NCBI GenBank assembly: GCA_020848435.1
Contig: JADLAC010000005.1
Span: 62,001-126,000, forward strand
Direction of reading: 5' to 3'
From: Burkholderiales bacterium
GTDB taxonomy: Bacteria > Pseudomonadota > Gammaproteobacteria > Burkholderiales > WYBJ01
Length of the DNA stretch: 64,000 nt
Part shown: one piece after another, positions 9,054-18,040 of the stretch
Layout: every line of letters starts with the position of its first letter
How positions within the stretch are numbered: the stretch's first letter is position 1
Translations under genes and position numbers: made by a program
Notes under the pieces: generated by a model
The model's input: the letters and a program-made list of their open reading frames with translations, nothing else
Databases searched by the model: none
Told to the model about the DNA's origin: nothing

Positions 9054-10367
9054 ATGGCGGCTGACGGGCGAGAGACGGCGATGAAGCCAAGCCTGCTTGC
9101 GTCGAAAGCGAGCGAGGGTCGCCCGCCCATCGTTCTATATTCGACCAGCCGCTGGGACGGCATCTGGCGGCCGCGGCACGAGTTCGCGCGCTTGCTCGCC
9201 CGGCGTGGATGGCGCGTCGTCTACACGACGGGCCCTTTGAGCACCTGGGATGTCGGGGGCGACGATTGGGGCAGGACGCCTTGGCTCGGAGGTTTCGATC
9301 GCGTCGGAAGCCTGTATGTCGATCGACCCGGCCGGCTCCCCCTGCGCTGGCAAGGACGATTGCTCGATGCGCCGGTGTTGCAATGGCATGCTTCGAAAGT
9401 TCGTGCGTTGGCGGGTGCGCGGGGAAGGCGCGAAATCGTCGCAATCGCGTTCGATCCTGTCTTTCTCCCGCACGTCGAGGCGCTGCGGCCGCTGCATTGC
9501 GTGTATATGCAATATGAAGCGCTGGCACACTTGCCCCAGGTACGATATGGGTTCCACGAGCTCGAGCGCCGGCTGGTGGCTCGCGCCGATATGGTCATCA
9601 GCCTTACGAAACCGATGGCGCAGGTGTTGCCGGGCTCGGGCGCGGTGCGGGCGAGGCTCCTTCCAAGCGCAGTGCGCTTCGACGAGTTTCGCCAGGCAGA
9701 GGCGCGGCCCTGTCCGCCGGACCTTGCGGCTATTGCGCGGCCGCGGATCGGCTACGTCGGATCGATTACGGTCGCGCTCGATTTCGAGCTCATACTGGAA
9801 GTGGCACGATCGCGCCCGCACTGGCAGCTCGTGTTCATTGGCCCGGTTGCTCGCGATGGCGGCACCGAGTCGGTCGGGGATTCGGCCTGCGATGCCAAGT
9901 GGCGGGCGGTGCGCGCGCTGCCCAACGTGCATTATCTGGCGCAGAAGCCCGCCGGCGAGGTACCGGCGTACATGGCGCACATGGATGTGAACGCATTGTG
10001 GTATCGCACCGCGGGGGAGGGCTGGTGGTTACGCGGCAGTCCGATCAAGCTTTATGAGAATCTTGCCGTAGGCAAGCCTGTCGTCGGCGCGCGCTTGGCG
10101 GCGATCCAGGATTTCGAAGGCATCGTCGATATCGCCGATACACCGCAGCAATGGCTTTGCGCCATTGACCGCGCCCTGGAGTCAGGCTCACCGGTGGACG
10201 TGGCGCGACGCATCTCAGTCGCGCGGGAGAATAGCTGGGACAAACGGGTAGACGTGCTCGAGTCCTGGATTGTCGAGATGGTTGCGGCGCGTGCTAACAC
10301 CGGCCGCCGTTGCGTCATTGACGCCGAAACCCTCGCAGCGATGAAACGGGAGGCAGGCAGGCCATGA
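9054..10367 (+). CDS. Glycosyltransferase (GT-B, family 1/4-like)
   Basis: Protein of 437 residues from ATG 9054. An alternative in-frame ATG at 9081, next to KPSLLASK, is equally possible because neither has a strong ribosome site. It lacks transmembrane helices and has a GT-B architecture. The N-terminal Rossmann half has IVLYSTSRWDGIWRPRHEFA. The C-terminal half has ARPRIGYVGSI, the donor-site segment SPIKLYENLAVGKPVVG and a conserved acidic residue in the E-x7-E region. It resembles teichuronic-type/TuaH-like glycosyltransferases, which use a nucleotide sugar donor. The stop overlaps the next methyltransferase (ATGA). Donor and linkage are unknown. Confidence 0.75.
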   Translation: MAADGRETAMKPSLLASKASEGRPPIVLYSTSRWDGIWRPRHEFARLLARRGWRVVYTTGPLSTWDVGGDDWGRTPWLGGFDRVGSLYVDRPGRLPLRWQGRLLDAPVLQWHASKVRALAGARGRREIVAIAFDPVFLPHVEALRPLHCVYMQYEALAHLPQVRYGFHELERRLVARADMVISLTKPMAQVLPGSGAVRARLLPSAVRFDEFRQAEARPCPPDLAAIARPRIGYVGSITVALDFELILEVARSRPHWQLVFIGPVARDGGTESVGDSACDAKWRAVRALPNVHYLAQKPAGEVPAYMAHMDVNALWYRTAGEGWWLRGSPIKLYENLAVGKPVVGARLAAIQDFEGIVDIADTPQQWLCAIDRALESGSPVDVARRISVARENSWDKRVDVLESWIVEMVAARANTGRRCVIDAETLAAMKREAGRP

Positions 10368-11098
10368 CAGCTATTTCCGAACAGCGGCAGTTCTACGACG
10401 AGCGCTGGGCAGCATTCACCTACCCGGGGCACCTGGAGCTCGACCGGGTGAGCAAGGTGATCGACCTCATGCGCCACGTGCGCACCTTCGCGCGCATATG
10501 CGATCTCGGCTGCGGCGCGGGCTGGATTTCTGGAATACTCAGCCATTTTGGCAAGACGGTCGGGGTAGACCTTTCCGATCTCGAACGCGCCCGCGCCCGT
10601 TTCCCGAATTGCATGTTCATTTCGGCCAACATCCTGGAATGGGAGTACCCGCGGGCGGCATTCGATCTCGTCGTCAGCAGCGAGGTGATCGAACACATCC
10701 CGTATCCTATGCAGCGCAAGTACCTCGAGATCGCCTATGGCTTGCTCGCACCGGGCGGTGCCCTGATTCTCACCACGCCCAACCGCAAGACGATGGACGC
10801 GATTCCGGGTGGAGGGCGCACGTGGAGCAACCAGCCGATCGAGGATTGGCTCGACAAGCATGGCTTGAACGCGCTGTTGCATGGGGTCGGCTTCCAGCTC
10901 AAGCGCAGCACCTCGGTCACGCTCGGCATCGGCAACATGGGAATGCATCGATTCGTCAACTCGCCGAAGCTGAACGTGGCGCTTCAAAGGGCCGGCCTAG
11001 TCGATGCGTGGCGGCGCCTCGCCTTGGCTCTGGATTTCGGCGTCCATCTTGCGGTGCTCGCCGAGAAGCCGGCGAACGATCGTCGCGGCGTTTCCTGA
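10364..11098 (+). CDS. Class I SAM-dependent methyltransferase
   Basis: 244 residues. Motif I is CDLGCGAGWISG (residues 45-56), motif II VGVDLSD and motif post-I/IV LVVSSEVIEHIP, followed by LLAPGGALILTTPN. This is the classic Methyltransf_11/UbiG-like fold. No membrane segment is present. It is translationally coupled to the upstream glycosyltransferase by ATGA at 10364-10367. In this setting it probably methylates a glycan intermediate, and it is the second methyltransferase of this operon after the FkbM protein. The target atom cannot be read from the sequence. Confidence 0.82.
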   Translation: MTAISEQRQFYDERWAAFTYPGHLELDRVSKVIDLMRHVRTFARICDLGCGAGWISGILSHFGKTVGVDLSDLERARARFPNCMFISANILEWEYPRAAFDLVVSSEVIEHIPYPMQRKYLEIAYGLLAPGGALILTTPNRKTMDAIPGGGRTWSNQPIEDWLDKHGLNALLHGVGFQLKRSTSVTLGIGNMGMHRFVNSPKLNVALQRAGLVDAWRRLALALDFGVHLAVLAEKPANDRRGVS

Positions 11099-11113
11099 CG
11101 GACCGAAGCAGCC

Positions 11114-13048
11114 ATGTGTGGATTTGCAGTCATGCTGCAGTTGGCGCCGGCAACCCAGGCATTGTCCGCGATCGTGGAACGCATGGCTGGCGCAATACGT
11201 CATCGTGGGCCGGACGATGCGGGCACGTTCGTCTCGGCGCCGGTGGCGATGGGCTTTCGCCGCTTGTCCATCCTCGACATGTCTCCACTCGGACACCAAC
11301 CGATGGCGAGCGACGACGGCAGCGTGGTGCTCGTCTTCAACGGCGAGATATACAACTACCTGGAGCTGCGCTCGGAGCTCCAGGCACTGGGGCACACGTT
11401 CAAGTCGACGGGCGATACCGAGGTGCTGCTGCGCGCGTACCTGCAATGGGGTCGCGAGTGCGTCGAGCGCTTGAACGGCATGTGGGCATTCGTCGTTTAC
11501 GACCGGCGCATCGGGCGCTTGTTCGGATCGCGCGATCGTTTCGGGATCAAGCCGCTGTATCGCTACGCCACCGCGGGCCACGTGCTGTTGGCCTCCGAGA
11601 TCAAGGCGATTCGGGCTTCGGGCCTGTACCGCGGTAGCACCAACTGGGCGGTTGCGGGCGAGTACCTGATTCGCGCTCGCCTCGACGCGACGCACGAGAG
11701 CTTCTACGAGGGAATCGAGCAGGTCCGGCCGGCGTCATGCTTCGAGCTGGATCTCGAAGGGAAGCTCCAGGAAACAACCTACTGGTCGCTGGATGGGGCA
11801 TCTCAAGAGGCTGTCGGGGATCCTGCCGCTGCATTTGCCGATCTGTTCGAAGATGCCATGCGCTTGCACATGCGCAGCGACGTTCCGGTCGGCGTGCACT
11901 TGTCGGGTGGCCTGGATTCGACGACGATCGCATGTTCCGCGGCGCGGGTGCGCAAGGCGACGCGTGCCGATGGGCCGCTGGTCGCCTTCTGCTACCAGGC
12001 GCCGGAGTTCGACGAACGCGAGCTAATCGCCGCTACCGTGCAGCAGACTGGGGCGAAAATGTTCGAGCTCGAGACATCGGCGCGCGCCGTCTGGGACGAC
12101 CTCGACGAAGTTCTCCAGGCGCAGGACGAGCCCGTGCATTCGCTCACCGCAGTCATCGGTTACCAGCTCATGCGCCTCACGGCCGGGCAGGGACTGAAAG
12201 TCATATTGAACGGACAGGGCGCGGATGAAACGCTCGCGGGCTATCCCAGCTATTTCCGGCATTACTGGAACACGCTGCTGCTGGAGGGACGCCTCGGCGA
12301 GGCTTGGCGTGAGATCGGCGCATACGTCGCCGTCCATGGGGGAGATCGGGCGCGAATCCTGTTGCGCCAGTTGCGCTACCTCGTGCAGATGGAGCTGCGG
12401 CGCGTAGAGCGTTACCGCGCGCTCGCGCAGCGCAACGAGCACGCTCGACTTTGCGCCGACGAATGGTTTTCGCCCGAGCTGTCGCGGCATCTGCCGGTGT
12501 CGATCGGGCGCGGCGGCCGTGGCGACCTGCACGGGGCGATGGCATGGTCGATGCGGCGCGATCCGCTTCCGCTCTACCTGCGCGTGGAAGATCGCAACTC
12601 GATGGCGCACTCGGTGGAAGCGCGCGTGCCGTTTCTCGATCATCGGCTGGTTACGTTGGCGCATGGGCTGCCCGCCAACTGGAAGATGCGCGGCGGTTGG
12701 AACAAGTATCTGCTGCGCGAGAGCATGCGCAACCGAATCCCGGAGCCGGTTCGCTCGCGCGCGGTGAAATTCGGCTTTCCCGTGCCCATGCACCAGTGGC
12801 TTTCAGGTCCCCTGCACCAAGCCCTGACAGATCAACTTACGAGCCGCGAGGCGCGCGAGCGCGGCATCTACGACATGAACCGCGTGCTGCGTGACCTGGA
12901 GCGCTTTCGGCGCGGAGAGATCGACGTGGCGATGAAGCTCTTTCGGGTAGCGCAATTCGAGGCGTGGGCTGCGCTGGCCGGCGAGCCGTCGCGGGTCGCT
13001 GCGCGGCCGGCTGCCATGGAAGACATTCGCATGGCGGGCGCGCTGTAG
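11114..13048 (+). CDS. Glutamine-dependent amidotransferase, asparagine synthase family (XrtA amidotransferase 1-like)
   Basis: 644 residues. It starts MCGFAVML, so Cys2 becomes the N-terminal glutaminase nucleophile after Met removal. The Ntn domain also has RHRGPDDAG and FNGEIYNY. The synthetase domain has the pyrophosphate loop LSGGLDSTT (near residue 263) and RDPLPLYLRVEDRNSMAHSVEARVPF. The protein thus has both the ammonia-generating and AMP-forming halves intact. Members of this group in exosortase loci are named amidotransferase 1 and are thought to amidate a glycan uronate or a related carboxylate. That fits here, because uronic acids are predicted (AlgD, WbpO). Compare the Cys2-less paralogue at 26379-28235. 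Confidence 0.85.
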   Translation: MCGFAVMLQLAPATQALSAIVERMAGAIRHRGPDDAGTFVSAPVAMGFRRLSILDMSPLGHQPMASDDGSVVLVFNGEIYNYLELRSELQALGHTFKSTGDTEVLLRAYLQWGRECVERLNGMWAFVVYDRRIGRLFGSRDRFGIKPLYRYATAGHVLLASEIKAIRASGLYRGSTNWAVAGEYLIRARLDATHESFYEGIEQVRPASCFELDLEGKLQETTYWSLDGASQEAVGDPAAAFADLFEDAMRLHMRSDVPVGVHLSGGLDSTTIACSAARVRKATRADGPLVAFCYQAPEFDERELIAATVQQTGAKMFELETSARAVWDDLDEVLQAQDEPVHSLTAVIGYQLMRLTAGQGLKVILNGQGADETLAGYPSYFRHYWNTLLLEGRLGEAWREIGAYVAVHGGDRARILLRQLRYLVQMELRRVERYRALAQRNEHARLCADEWFSPELSRHLPVSIGRGGRGDLHGAMAWSMRRDPLPLYLRVEDRNSMAHSVEARVPFLDHRLVTLAHGLPANWKMRGGWNKYLLRESMRNRIPEPVRSRAVKFGFPVPMHQWLSGPLHQALTDQLTSREARERGIYDMNRVLRDLERFRRGEIDVAMKLFRVAQFEAWAALAGEPSRVAARPAAMEDIRMAGAL

Positions 13049-13187
13049 CAGCTCCGCAACCAGGGCTTCATGCATGGACAGCGATCCGCCCGGGCGCAAT
13101 CCCCACGCACGTTCAGATGCCCGCGCTGAGGTCTCGTCCGCCACGATCGCGCGTGGTGCGCATTCCGATCGGCGCGCTGGCGCGGCG

Positions 13188-15467
13188 ATGAGCCCTGCGG
13201 GCTCGGGCGGCGGCAACCGAGGCGCCCGCGCCATGGCGAATCGGCTGCATTGGCTGCTGTCGGAGCGGGGGCTGCGCATCGTATCGCGCTACGTCATTCC
13301 CTTGGCCGTGCTGTTTGCGCTCTGGCTACCCGACTTTGCGTACTACTACGTACCGGGTGCCGCCATCGAGCGCGAATTGATCGAGCGAAGCCGGGACGTG
13401 CCCGGCGGCGGCGTGCTCGACGAGCTCGAGCGCATGCAGCTCGCCGTCGGCCGCAAGTTCGAACATGGCCAGGAGTTGGTCGCGGCCGCCGAGGCCATGC
13501 TCGCAGGCGAGTTGCGCTTATCCGCACAGGTATCACGGCGCTTCGACATTTCGTTCGACCCGGCCGACCTGCTCGAGCCGGCCGCGGCGCTGCCTTTTGC
13601 AAGCTTGTTCGTGCCCAGCGTGCTGCTGGATGCATATGCCAGCACGGGCAGGGAGGAGTTCTATCTCGCCGCGAAGAAGTTCCTGCTCGCGTTCGCGGAT
13701 TTCGAGCGTTCGGCGTGGCGTCCAAAGGGACTGATCTGGAACGATCATGCCATCGCCGCCCGCATCCCGGTCACGATCAAGTTCTGGCGCATCTACCGGC
13801 AGCGTGCCGATTTCGATAGGGGCGAGGCCGGAAAGGTCCTGCAGTTGCTGGCCCGAAGCGGACAGTTCCTGGCGAAACCGAGCCACTTCACCTTCCGCAC
13901 CAATCACGGCGTGATGCAGAACATCGGCCTGCTGCAGCTGTGCGTCGCATTGCCGTCGCTCGCGAACGCTTCTTCCTGGTGCGATACCGCGCTCGCCCGC
14001 CTGCATGATCAGATGCGCTACTACGTGAATGGCGAGGGTGTCGTCCTGGAACACTCCGCCGGCTACCACGCCTTCGGAATGGAGCTGCTTGGCATGATCC
14101 TGCGGGCTTTGACACTGCTGGATCGACCGGTGCCGCCGCAATGGGACGAGAAGTATCGCCTCGCCAAGGCGCACTACGCGGCGCTGCGGCGTCCCGATGC
14201 AAGCTTGCCTTTGTACGGGGACACCCCCAGCGCGGGCAGCTACCCGCTCGTCACCGAGCGGCAGCGAGACGGGGGCTATTCGCGCCTGTACCGGGAGGAG
14301 TCTTGGCAACCCGATGCCGCCTTCGCCTTGTACCCGGTTGCCGGACATTCGGTGTGGTGGCGCGGCCTGGAATCCTGGCCCCAGGCCGCGACGCTTTCGC
14401 AGACCGTCGTCACGTGGTCGCATTTTCCCAGCCGGGCGCACAAGCTCGCTGACGAAATGAGCGTCCTCTCCTGGCGCGATGGACATAACTGGATCACCAA
14501 TTCGGGCTACTGGCCCTACGGCCGCTGGGGCCGGCGCCACGCCGAAGGCTGGGAAGGCTCCAATGCGCCGCATCTCGTGGGTGAGCCGGGGCATGTATCG
14601 AGGCGCACGGAATTGCTTGGTTACAGCGACGGCATCAGCTTGAGGCTCATCGACCTCCGTCGTCATGGCACTGATACCTATAAGGCTCGCCGCCAGGTCG
14701 TCGACCTGGCGTCGGGAGCGCTGCTGGTGCTGGATCACATCGAGGATGGACAGCGGCGCCGCAGCACGACCGTGTGGACGACGGAACCGGGCACGCGGCT
14801 CGATCGTCATCCTGGCGCCAACGCCTACCGGCTCATATCGCCTGAGGGCAAGACGATGCTGCTGTCCTTGCTTGCATCTGAGGGCGCGCGCATCCAGACA
14901 TACCTCGGCTCGCGCCAGCCGTTCGCCGGGTGGGTAGTGATCGATGGTGTGCCGAGGGCGGCACCCGCGTTCGTGGTAGACCAGCCCACGGCCGATTCGT
15001 GGGCGCTTGCCGTGTGGTCGCAGCAGCCTCCTGGAATCGACGGGAAGGCGCACGCAGCGCCGGAAATGCTCGAATGGGGCGGCAGCGAGCGCTGGACGCT
15101 GCGCGTCGACGGCCCGCGGGAAACCGTCACGATCGAGCGCGCGGGTGCTCGCATCCTGGTGAAGGGTGCCGGCGGACAAGAGCTGGAACGCCTGCAAATT
15201 CGCCCGGCAGCCGATATCTCCGCGCAGCGGCGCGCGGTGGAAACGGCCTACGAGGATAGCGCGGGCAAGTCGCGAAAGTTCAGGGAGCTCGCCGCGTACC
15301 GATTGACGCTCACCTATCTGTTGTTTGCCGTTCTGGTCGGCCAGGAAGCCATCTTCTGGCTGATGCGACGGGCGCGGCGGGCCTGGCGGATTGGTGCCCG
15401 GCTGGGTGCCGGCGCGGCATGGATCGCCGCCGCGTTCTGGATCAACGTCGTGTTCCTCGGGTATTGA
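13188..15467 (+). CDS. Membrane-anchored heparinase II/III-like polysaccharide lyase
   Basis: 759 residues from ATG 13188. ATG 13233 (MANRLHWLL) and ATG 13074 are alternatives, and the extra N-terminus is low-complexity. A first membrane helix lies near residues 34-52 and two more lie at the C-terminus (about 708-728 and 742-759), so the catalytic part is predicted to face the periplasm. The alpha/alpha-barrel segment contains FRTNHGVMQN and LEHSAGYHAFGMELLGM, matching the conserved Asn-His and Tyr region of heparinase/alginate-lyase families. A beta-sandwich with ITNSGYWPYGR follows. Such lyases cleave uronate-containing glycans by beta-elimination. It may trim or turn over the polymer made by this locus. 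Confidence 0.72.
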   Translation: MSPAGSGGGNRGARAMANRLHWLLSERGLRIVSRYVIPLAVLFALWLPDFAYYYVPGAAIERELIERSRDVPGGGVLDELERMQLAVGRKFEHGQELVAAAEAMLAGELRLSAQVSRRFDISFDPADLLEPAAALPFASLFVPSVLLDAYASTGREEFYLAAKKFLLAFADFERSAWRPKGLIWNDHAIAARIPVTIKFWRIYRQRADFDRGEAGKVLQLLARSGQFLAKPSHFTFRTNHGVMQNIGLLQLCVALPSLANASSWCDTALARLHDQMRYYVNGEGVVLEHSAGYHAFGMELLGMILRALTLLDRPVPPQWDEKYRLAKAHYAALRRPDASLPLYGDTPSAGSYPLVTERQRDGGYSRLYREESWQPDAAFALYPVAGHSVWWRGLESWPQAATLSQTVVTWSHFPSRAHKLADEMSVLSWRDGHNWITNSGYWPYGRWGRRHAEGWEGSNAPHLVGEPGHVSRRTELLGYSDGISLRLIDLRRHGTDTYKARRQVVDLASGALLVLDHIEDGQRRRSTTVWTTEPGTRLDRHPGANAYRLISPEGKTMLLSLLASEGARIQTYLGSRQPFAGWVVIDGVPRAAPAFVVDQPTADSWALAVWSQQPPGIDGKAHAAPEMLEWGGSERWTLRVDGPRETVTIERAGARILVKGAGGQELERLQIRPAADISAQRRAVETAYEDSAGKSRKFRELAAYRLTLTYLLFAVLVGQEAIFWLMRRARRAWRIGARLGAGAAWIAAAFWINVVFLGY

Positions 15468-15483
15468 GACCGCGGAGTAGCGC

Positions 15484-16497
15484 GTGGCCGACGACTTTCG
15501 ATCTGCGACCGATGGCAGGCTCGCTTCGTCTTCTCGCAGCGGCGGCGAAGCGGCACAGCGCTGCGAGGCGGGCAATCGGCCCGCTTGCGCCATTGGCTGG
15601 GCGTCTCCACGGATACGCAGCGCCCGGCTCGTCATCGGCCTGCTTGCCCTTGGGGTTCTCGGTGCGGCGTCGTACTGGTTGATAGGCTCGGATAGCGTGT
15701 TCGAGCCGCTCGAGCAGCGTTTGCTGTTCCGCCCTCGCATGGAGAATCGGTCACAGCTCGAGCAGCTCGCCTCGGCGCAAAGCGGGATCGAGGACGTCGT
15801 GCTCGAGACCCACGACGGCATAGCGCTGCGCGGGTGGCTCAAGCGTCCCGCGGTAAGCCCAGGGGAGCGCTTCCCCATAGTGATCGTCCTCGGCGGCGTG
15901 CGCCGGGAGACCTCGTGGCTGATCGAGCGCGGCGACAAGCCGCAGCGCTGGGGATGGCTGTTCGTCAACTATCGCGGCTTCGGTCTGTCGGAAGGCGTGC
16001 CCTCGGGCCGCGCCATCCTGCGCGACGTCCACCAGATCTATGACTATGCGGCGGCGCGGCCCGATGTCGATGCAGCGTACATCGTCGTTCTCGGCAGGAG
16101 CCTGGGCGCGTACTTCACCGCCGTGCTGGCCCAATCGCGCAAGCTGCGCGGCGCGATCCTCGCTACGCCGTTCGACAGCTTTGCCGCGCTCGGCAGGGAA
16201 CGCTATCCGTGGTTTCCGGTCGGCCTGGTCGTGAACGGGCGCTACGATGCGGCGTCGATCGCACCGCGGATCAAGGTGCCGGGGCTGTTCATCTTTGCCG
16301 AGAACGACAACGTCACGCCGATCGAGCGCGGCCGCGCGCTCGCGCAGGCATGGGGCGGACCACGCCAACTGGTCACGCTCGCCGGAGCGCGCCACTACGG
16401 CGTGGAGAGACGGGACGACTTCTGGAAATCGGTAGCTGAGTTCCTGCGCACCGTGGAGCCCCCATCGAGCCCGGTTCCGGCGCCGCGCAGGCAATGA
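15484..16497 (+). CDS. Alpha/beta hydrolase with N-terminal membrane anchor
   Basis: 337 residues from GTG 15484. A hydrophilic, probably poorly conserved 45-residue N-terminus precedes one membrane helix (about residues 48-68, ending ASYWLIG). The catalytic domain follows, with a lipase-type nucleophile elbow GRSLG (VVLGRSLGAYF), an acid in FAENDNVTPIE and the general-base histidine in GARHYGVE. The layout resembles the BEM46/YqkD-like serine hydrolases. It probably acts at the membrane outer face as an esterase or deacylase. It is the last plus-strand gene of the first operon and converges on the UbiA gene with a 40-base gap that holds no evident hairpin. Confidence 0.7.
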   Translation: MADDFRSATDGRLASSSRSGGEAAQRCEAGNRPACAIGWASPRIRSARLVIGLLALGVLGAASYWLIGSDSVFEPLEQRLLFRPRMENRSQLEQLASAQSGIEDVVLETHDGIALRGWLKRPAVSPGERFPIVIVLGGVRRETSWLIERGDKPQRWGWLFVNYRGFGLSEGVPSGRAILRDVHQIYDYAAARPDVDAAYIVVLGRSLGAYFTAVLAQSRKLRGAILATPFDSFAALGRERYPWFPVGLVVNGRYDAASIAPRIKVPGLFIFAENDNVTPIERGRALAQAWGGPRQLVTLAGARHYGVERRDDFWKSVAEFLRTVEPPSSPVPAPRRQ

Positions 16498-16537
16498 CGG
16501 ACAACGGCGCGCAGCGTCGAGGCGGGCGGCGGCGGCT

Positions 16538-18040
16538 TCACGCGGGCAATCGGCCGCTGCCGGCTCCGATCAACGCCAAGCCGACGAGCGCCAGCAACAG
16601 CCAGCTCGCCCGATCACGCAGGCTGTACACGATAGGATCGTCGTTCATCTCGCCGCGGGCGGTCTTGAGCCAGATTCTGCTGATCCAGGCGAGCATCGTC
16701 GGACAAATCAGCCATAGCAGCTCGTGCCGCGGAAAGCGCGCCAGCGTCGCCGCCGATTCGAAGTACAGCGCGAGCACGAGCACCGAAAGATAACTGCTGG
16801 CGATTCCCATCGCATAGAGAAGCCCGCGGTCCGAGAGCTGGTAGTCGCGCCCGCCGACCTGCGCCATCGCTCCGCCGTGCACACGCTCGAGCTCGGTACA
16901 GCGTTTGACCAGCGCCAGACCGAAAAAAAGGAACATCGAGAATGCGAGCAGCCACGATGTCGGGTAAGCGTCGATTGCGACCGCGCCGGCAACCACCCGG
17001 ATGGTGTACAAGGCGCCGAGCGTGAGGACGTCGATGACCACCAACTGTTTTAGGTAGAACGAATATCCCAGCGTCAAGATCACGTAACAGCCGAGGATGC
17101 GCGTGAAATCGGCGGATACCATGGCGGCTATGCCGAAGCCCGTCGCCATCGCGACCGCGAGCACCCCGATCCCGGCAAGAAGAGAGATCGCACCGCTCGC
17201 TAGCGGACGCTGGCGCTTGGTCGGATGCAGCCGATCGGCGTCGATGTCCGCCAGGTCGTTGAGGACGTAGGTCGCCGAAGCGACCAAGCTGAAGGCAAGA
17301 AAACCCATGGCGACGGCGGCGAGAGCGGCGCTGTCGGACAGCCTTTGTGCCCCCACCAGCGGGACGAACAGCAGTAGATTCTTGAGCCATTGATGCAGGC
17401 GCAGCAGGCGCGCGAGCGTGCGCCATGTTGGCGATCGATCATCGAACACGTGCACGACGCGGGTGACGCTACTCGCCGCGCTCACCAGCCGCCGCGAAGC
17501 ATTGACGACCAGGCCTTCGGCCGCATGCCGCCACACGGCCAGGTCCGCGCGCTCATTGCCCGCATAGGCGAATGCGCGCTTGTCGGCATAGGCGCGGATG
17601 GCGCCGACCTTGCGTGTGCCCTTGAGATTGATCTCCGGCGTGGAGCCCATCGAATGGCGGAAGATGCCCAGATGGTCGGCGAACTTGCGCACGTAGCGCG
17701 CGTCGGCGGCGCTGGCGAGGATGAGCTCGCGCCCGCGCTCGTGCTCACCCTCGAGAAAGCGCAGCAGCTCGGTTTGCAGCGGCAGCGCGCGCGGATCGAT
17801 GTCGACGCGATCGGCGATTCTCGCCTTGAGCACCGAGCGGCCCTGGAGCAGCCACCACAGCATCGACAGGAAGTAAAAGGGATTGCCGCGGATGAGCTTC
17901 CAGCCCGTTTCGAGCAGAAGGTTCGTGCGCGTCAGCGTGCCGTCCAAATCCACGAACAGCGGAATGAGCCGGCTATCGGAGACGACATCTCCATGCGTCG
18001 CGGGATCGCCGTCCGAGGCTGCGATGGTCAGTCGAGACAC
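16538..18040 (-). CDS. HAD phosphatase-UbiA prenyltransferase fusion (polyprenyl-phosphate phosphoribosyltransferase-like)
   Basis: 500 residues, minus strand. Residues 27-200 form a HAD domain with the nucleophile motif FVDLDGTLT (D31 and D33), a Thr/Ser motif around LILASAADA and the AYAGNERADLAVW acidic loop. Residues 210-500 form a UbiA-superfamily membrane prenyltransferase with NDLADIDADRLHP, an NDxxDxxxD-type metal site, and many helices. The UbiA part resembles the decaprenyl-phosphate 5-phosphoribosyltransferase branch (mycobacterial Rv3806c type). The HAD part could remove the 5-phosphate, so one polypeptide may run two consecutive steps. It is the last gene of the minus-strand cluster containing DprE1- and DprE2-like genes, and it overlaps the preceding gene by 13 bases. 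Confidence 0.82.
   Translation of the reverse strand: MSRLTIAASDGDPATHGDVVSDSRLIPLFVDLDGTLTRTNLLLETGWKLIRGNPFYFLSMLWWLLQGRSVLKARIADRVDIDPRALPLQTELLRFLEGEHERGRELILASAADARYVRKFADHLGIFRHSMGSTPEINLKGTRKVGAIRAYADKRAFAYAGNERADLAVWRHAAEGLVVNASRRLVSAASSVTRVVHVFDDRSPTWRTLARLLRLHQWLKNLLLFVPLVGAQRLSDSAALAAVAMGFLAFSLVASATYVLNDLADIDADRLHPTKRQRPLASGAISLLAGIGVLAVAMATGFGIAAMVSADFTRILGCYVILTLGYSFYLKQLVVIDVLTLGALYTIRVVAGAVAIDAYPTSWLLAFSMFLFFGLALVKRCTELERVHGGAMAQVGGRDYQLSDRGLLYAMGIASSYLSVLVLALYFESAATLARFPRHELLWLICPTMLAWISRIWLKTARGEMNDDPIVYSLRDRASWLLLALVGLALIGAGSGRLPA

Noticed and set aside
7559..9163. 534-codon minus-strand frame opposite the flippase
   Set aside because: Its composition is Gln/Arg/His-rich without hydrophobic or catalytic pattern. 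The plus-strand flippase is clearly coding.
13074..13187. Earlier start for the heparinase-like protein at ATG 13074
   Set aside because: The added 38 residues are low-complexity and charged, and there is no ribosome site. A start at 13188 or 13233, closer to the first helix, is more plausible, though not proven.
13533..15968. 811-codon open frame on the minus strand opposite the heparinase-like gene
   Set aside because: It is antisense to a well-supported coding region with recognised motifs and shows no domain pattern. Long antisense frames are expected in DNA of this GC content.
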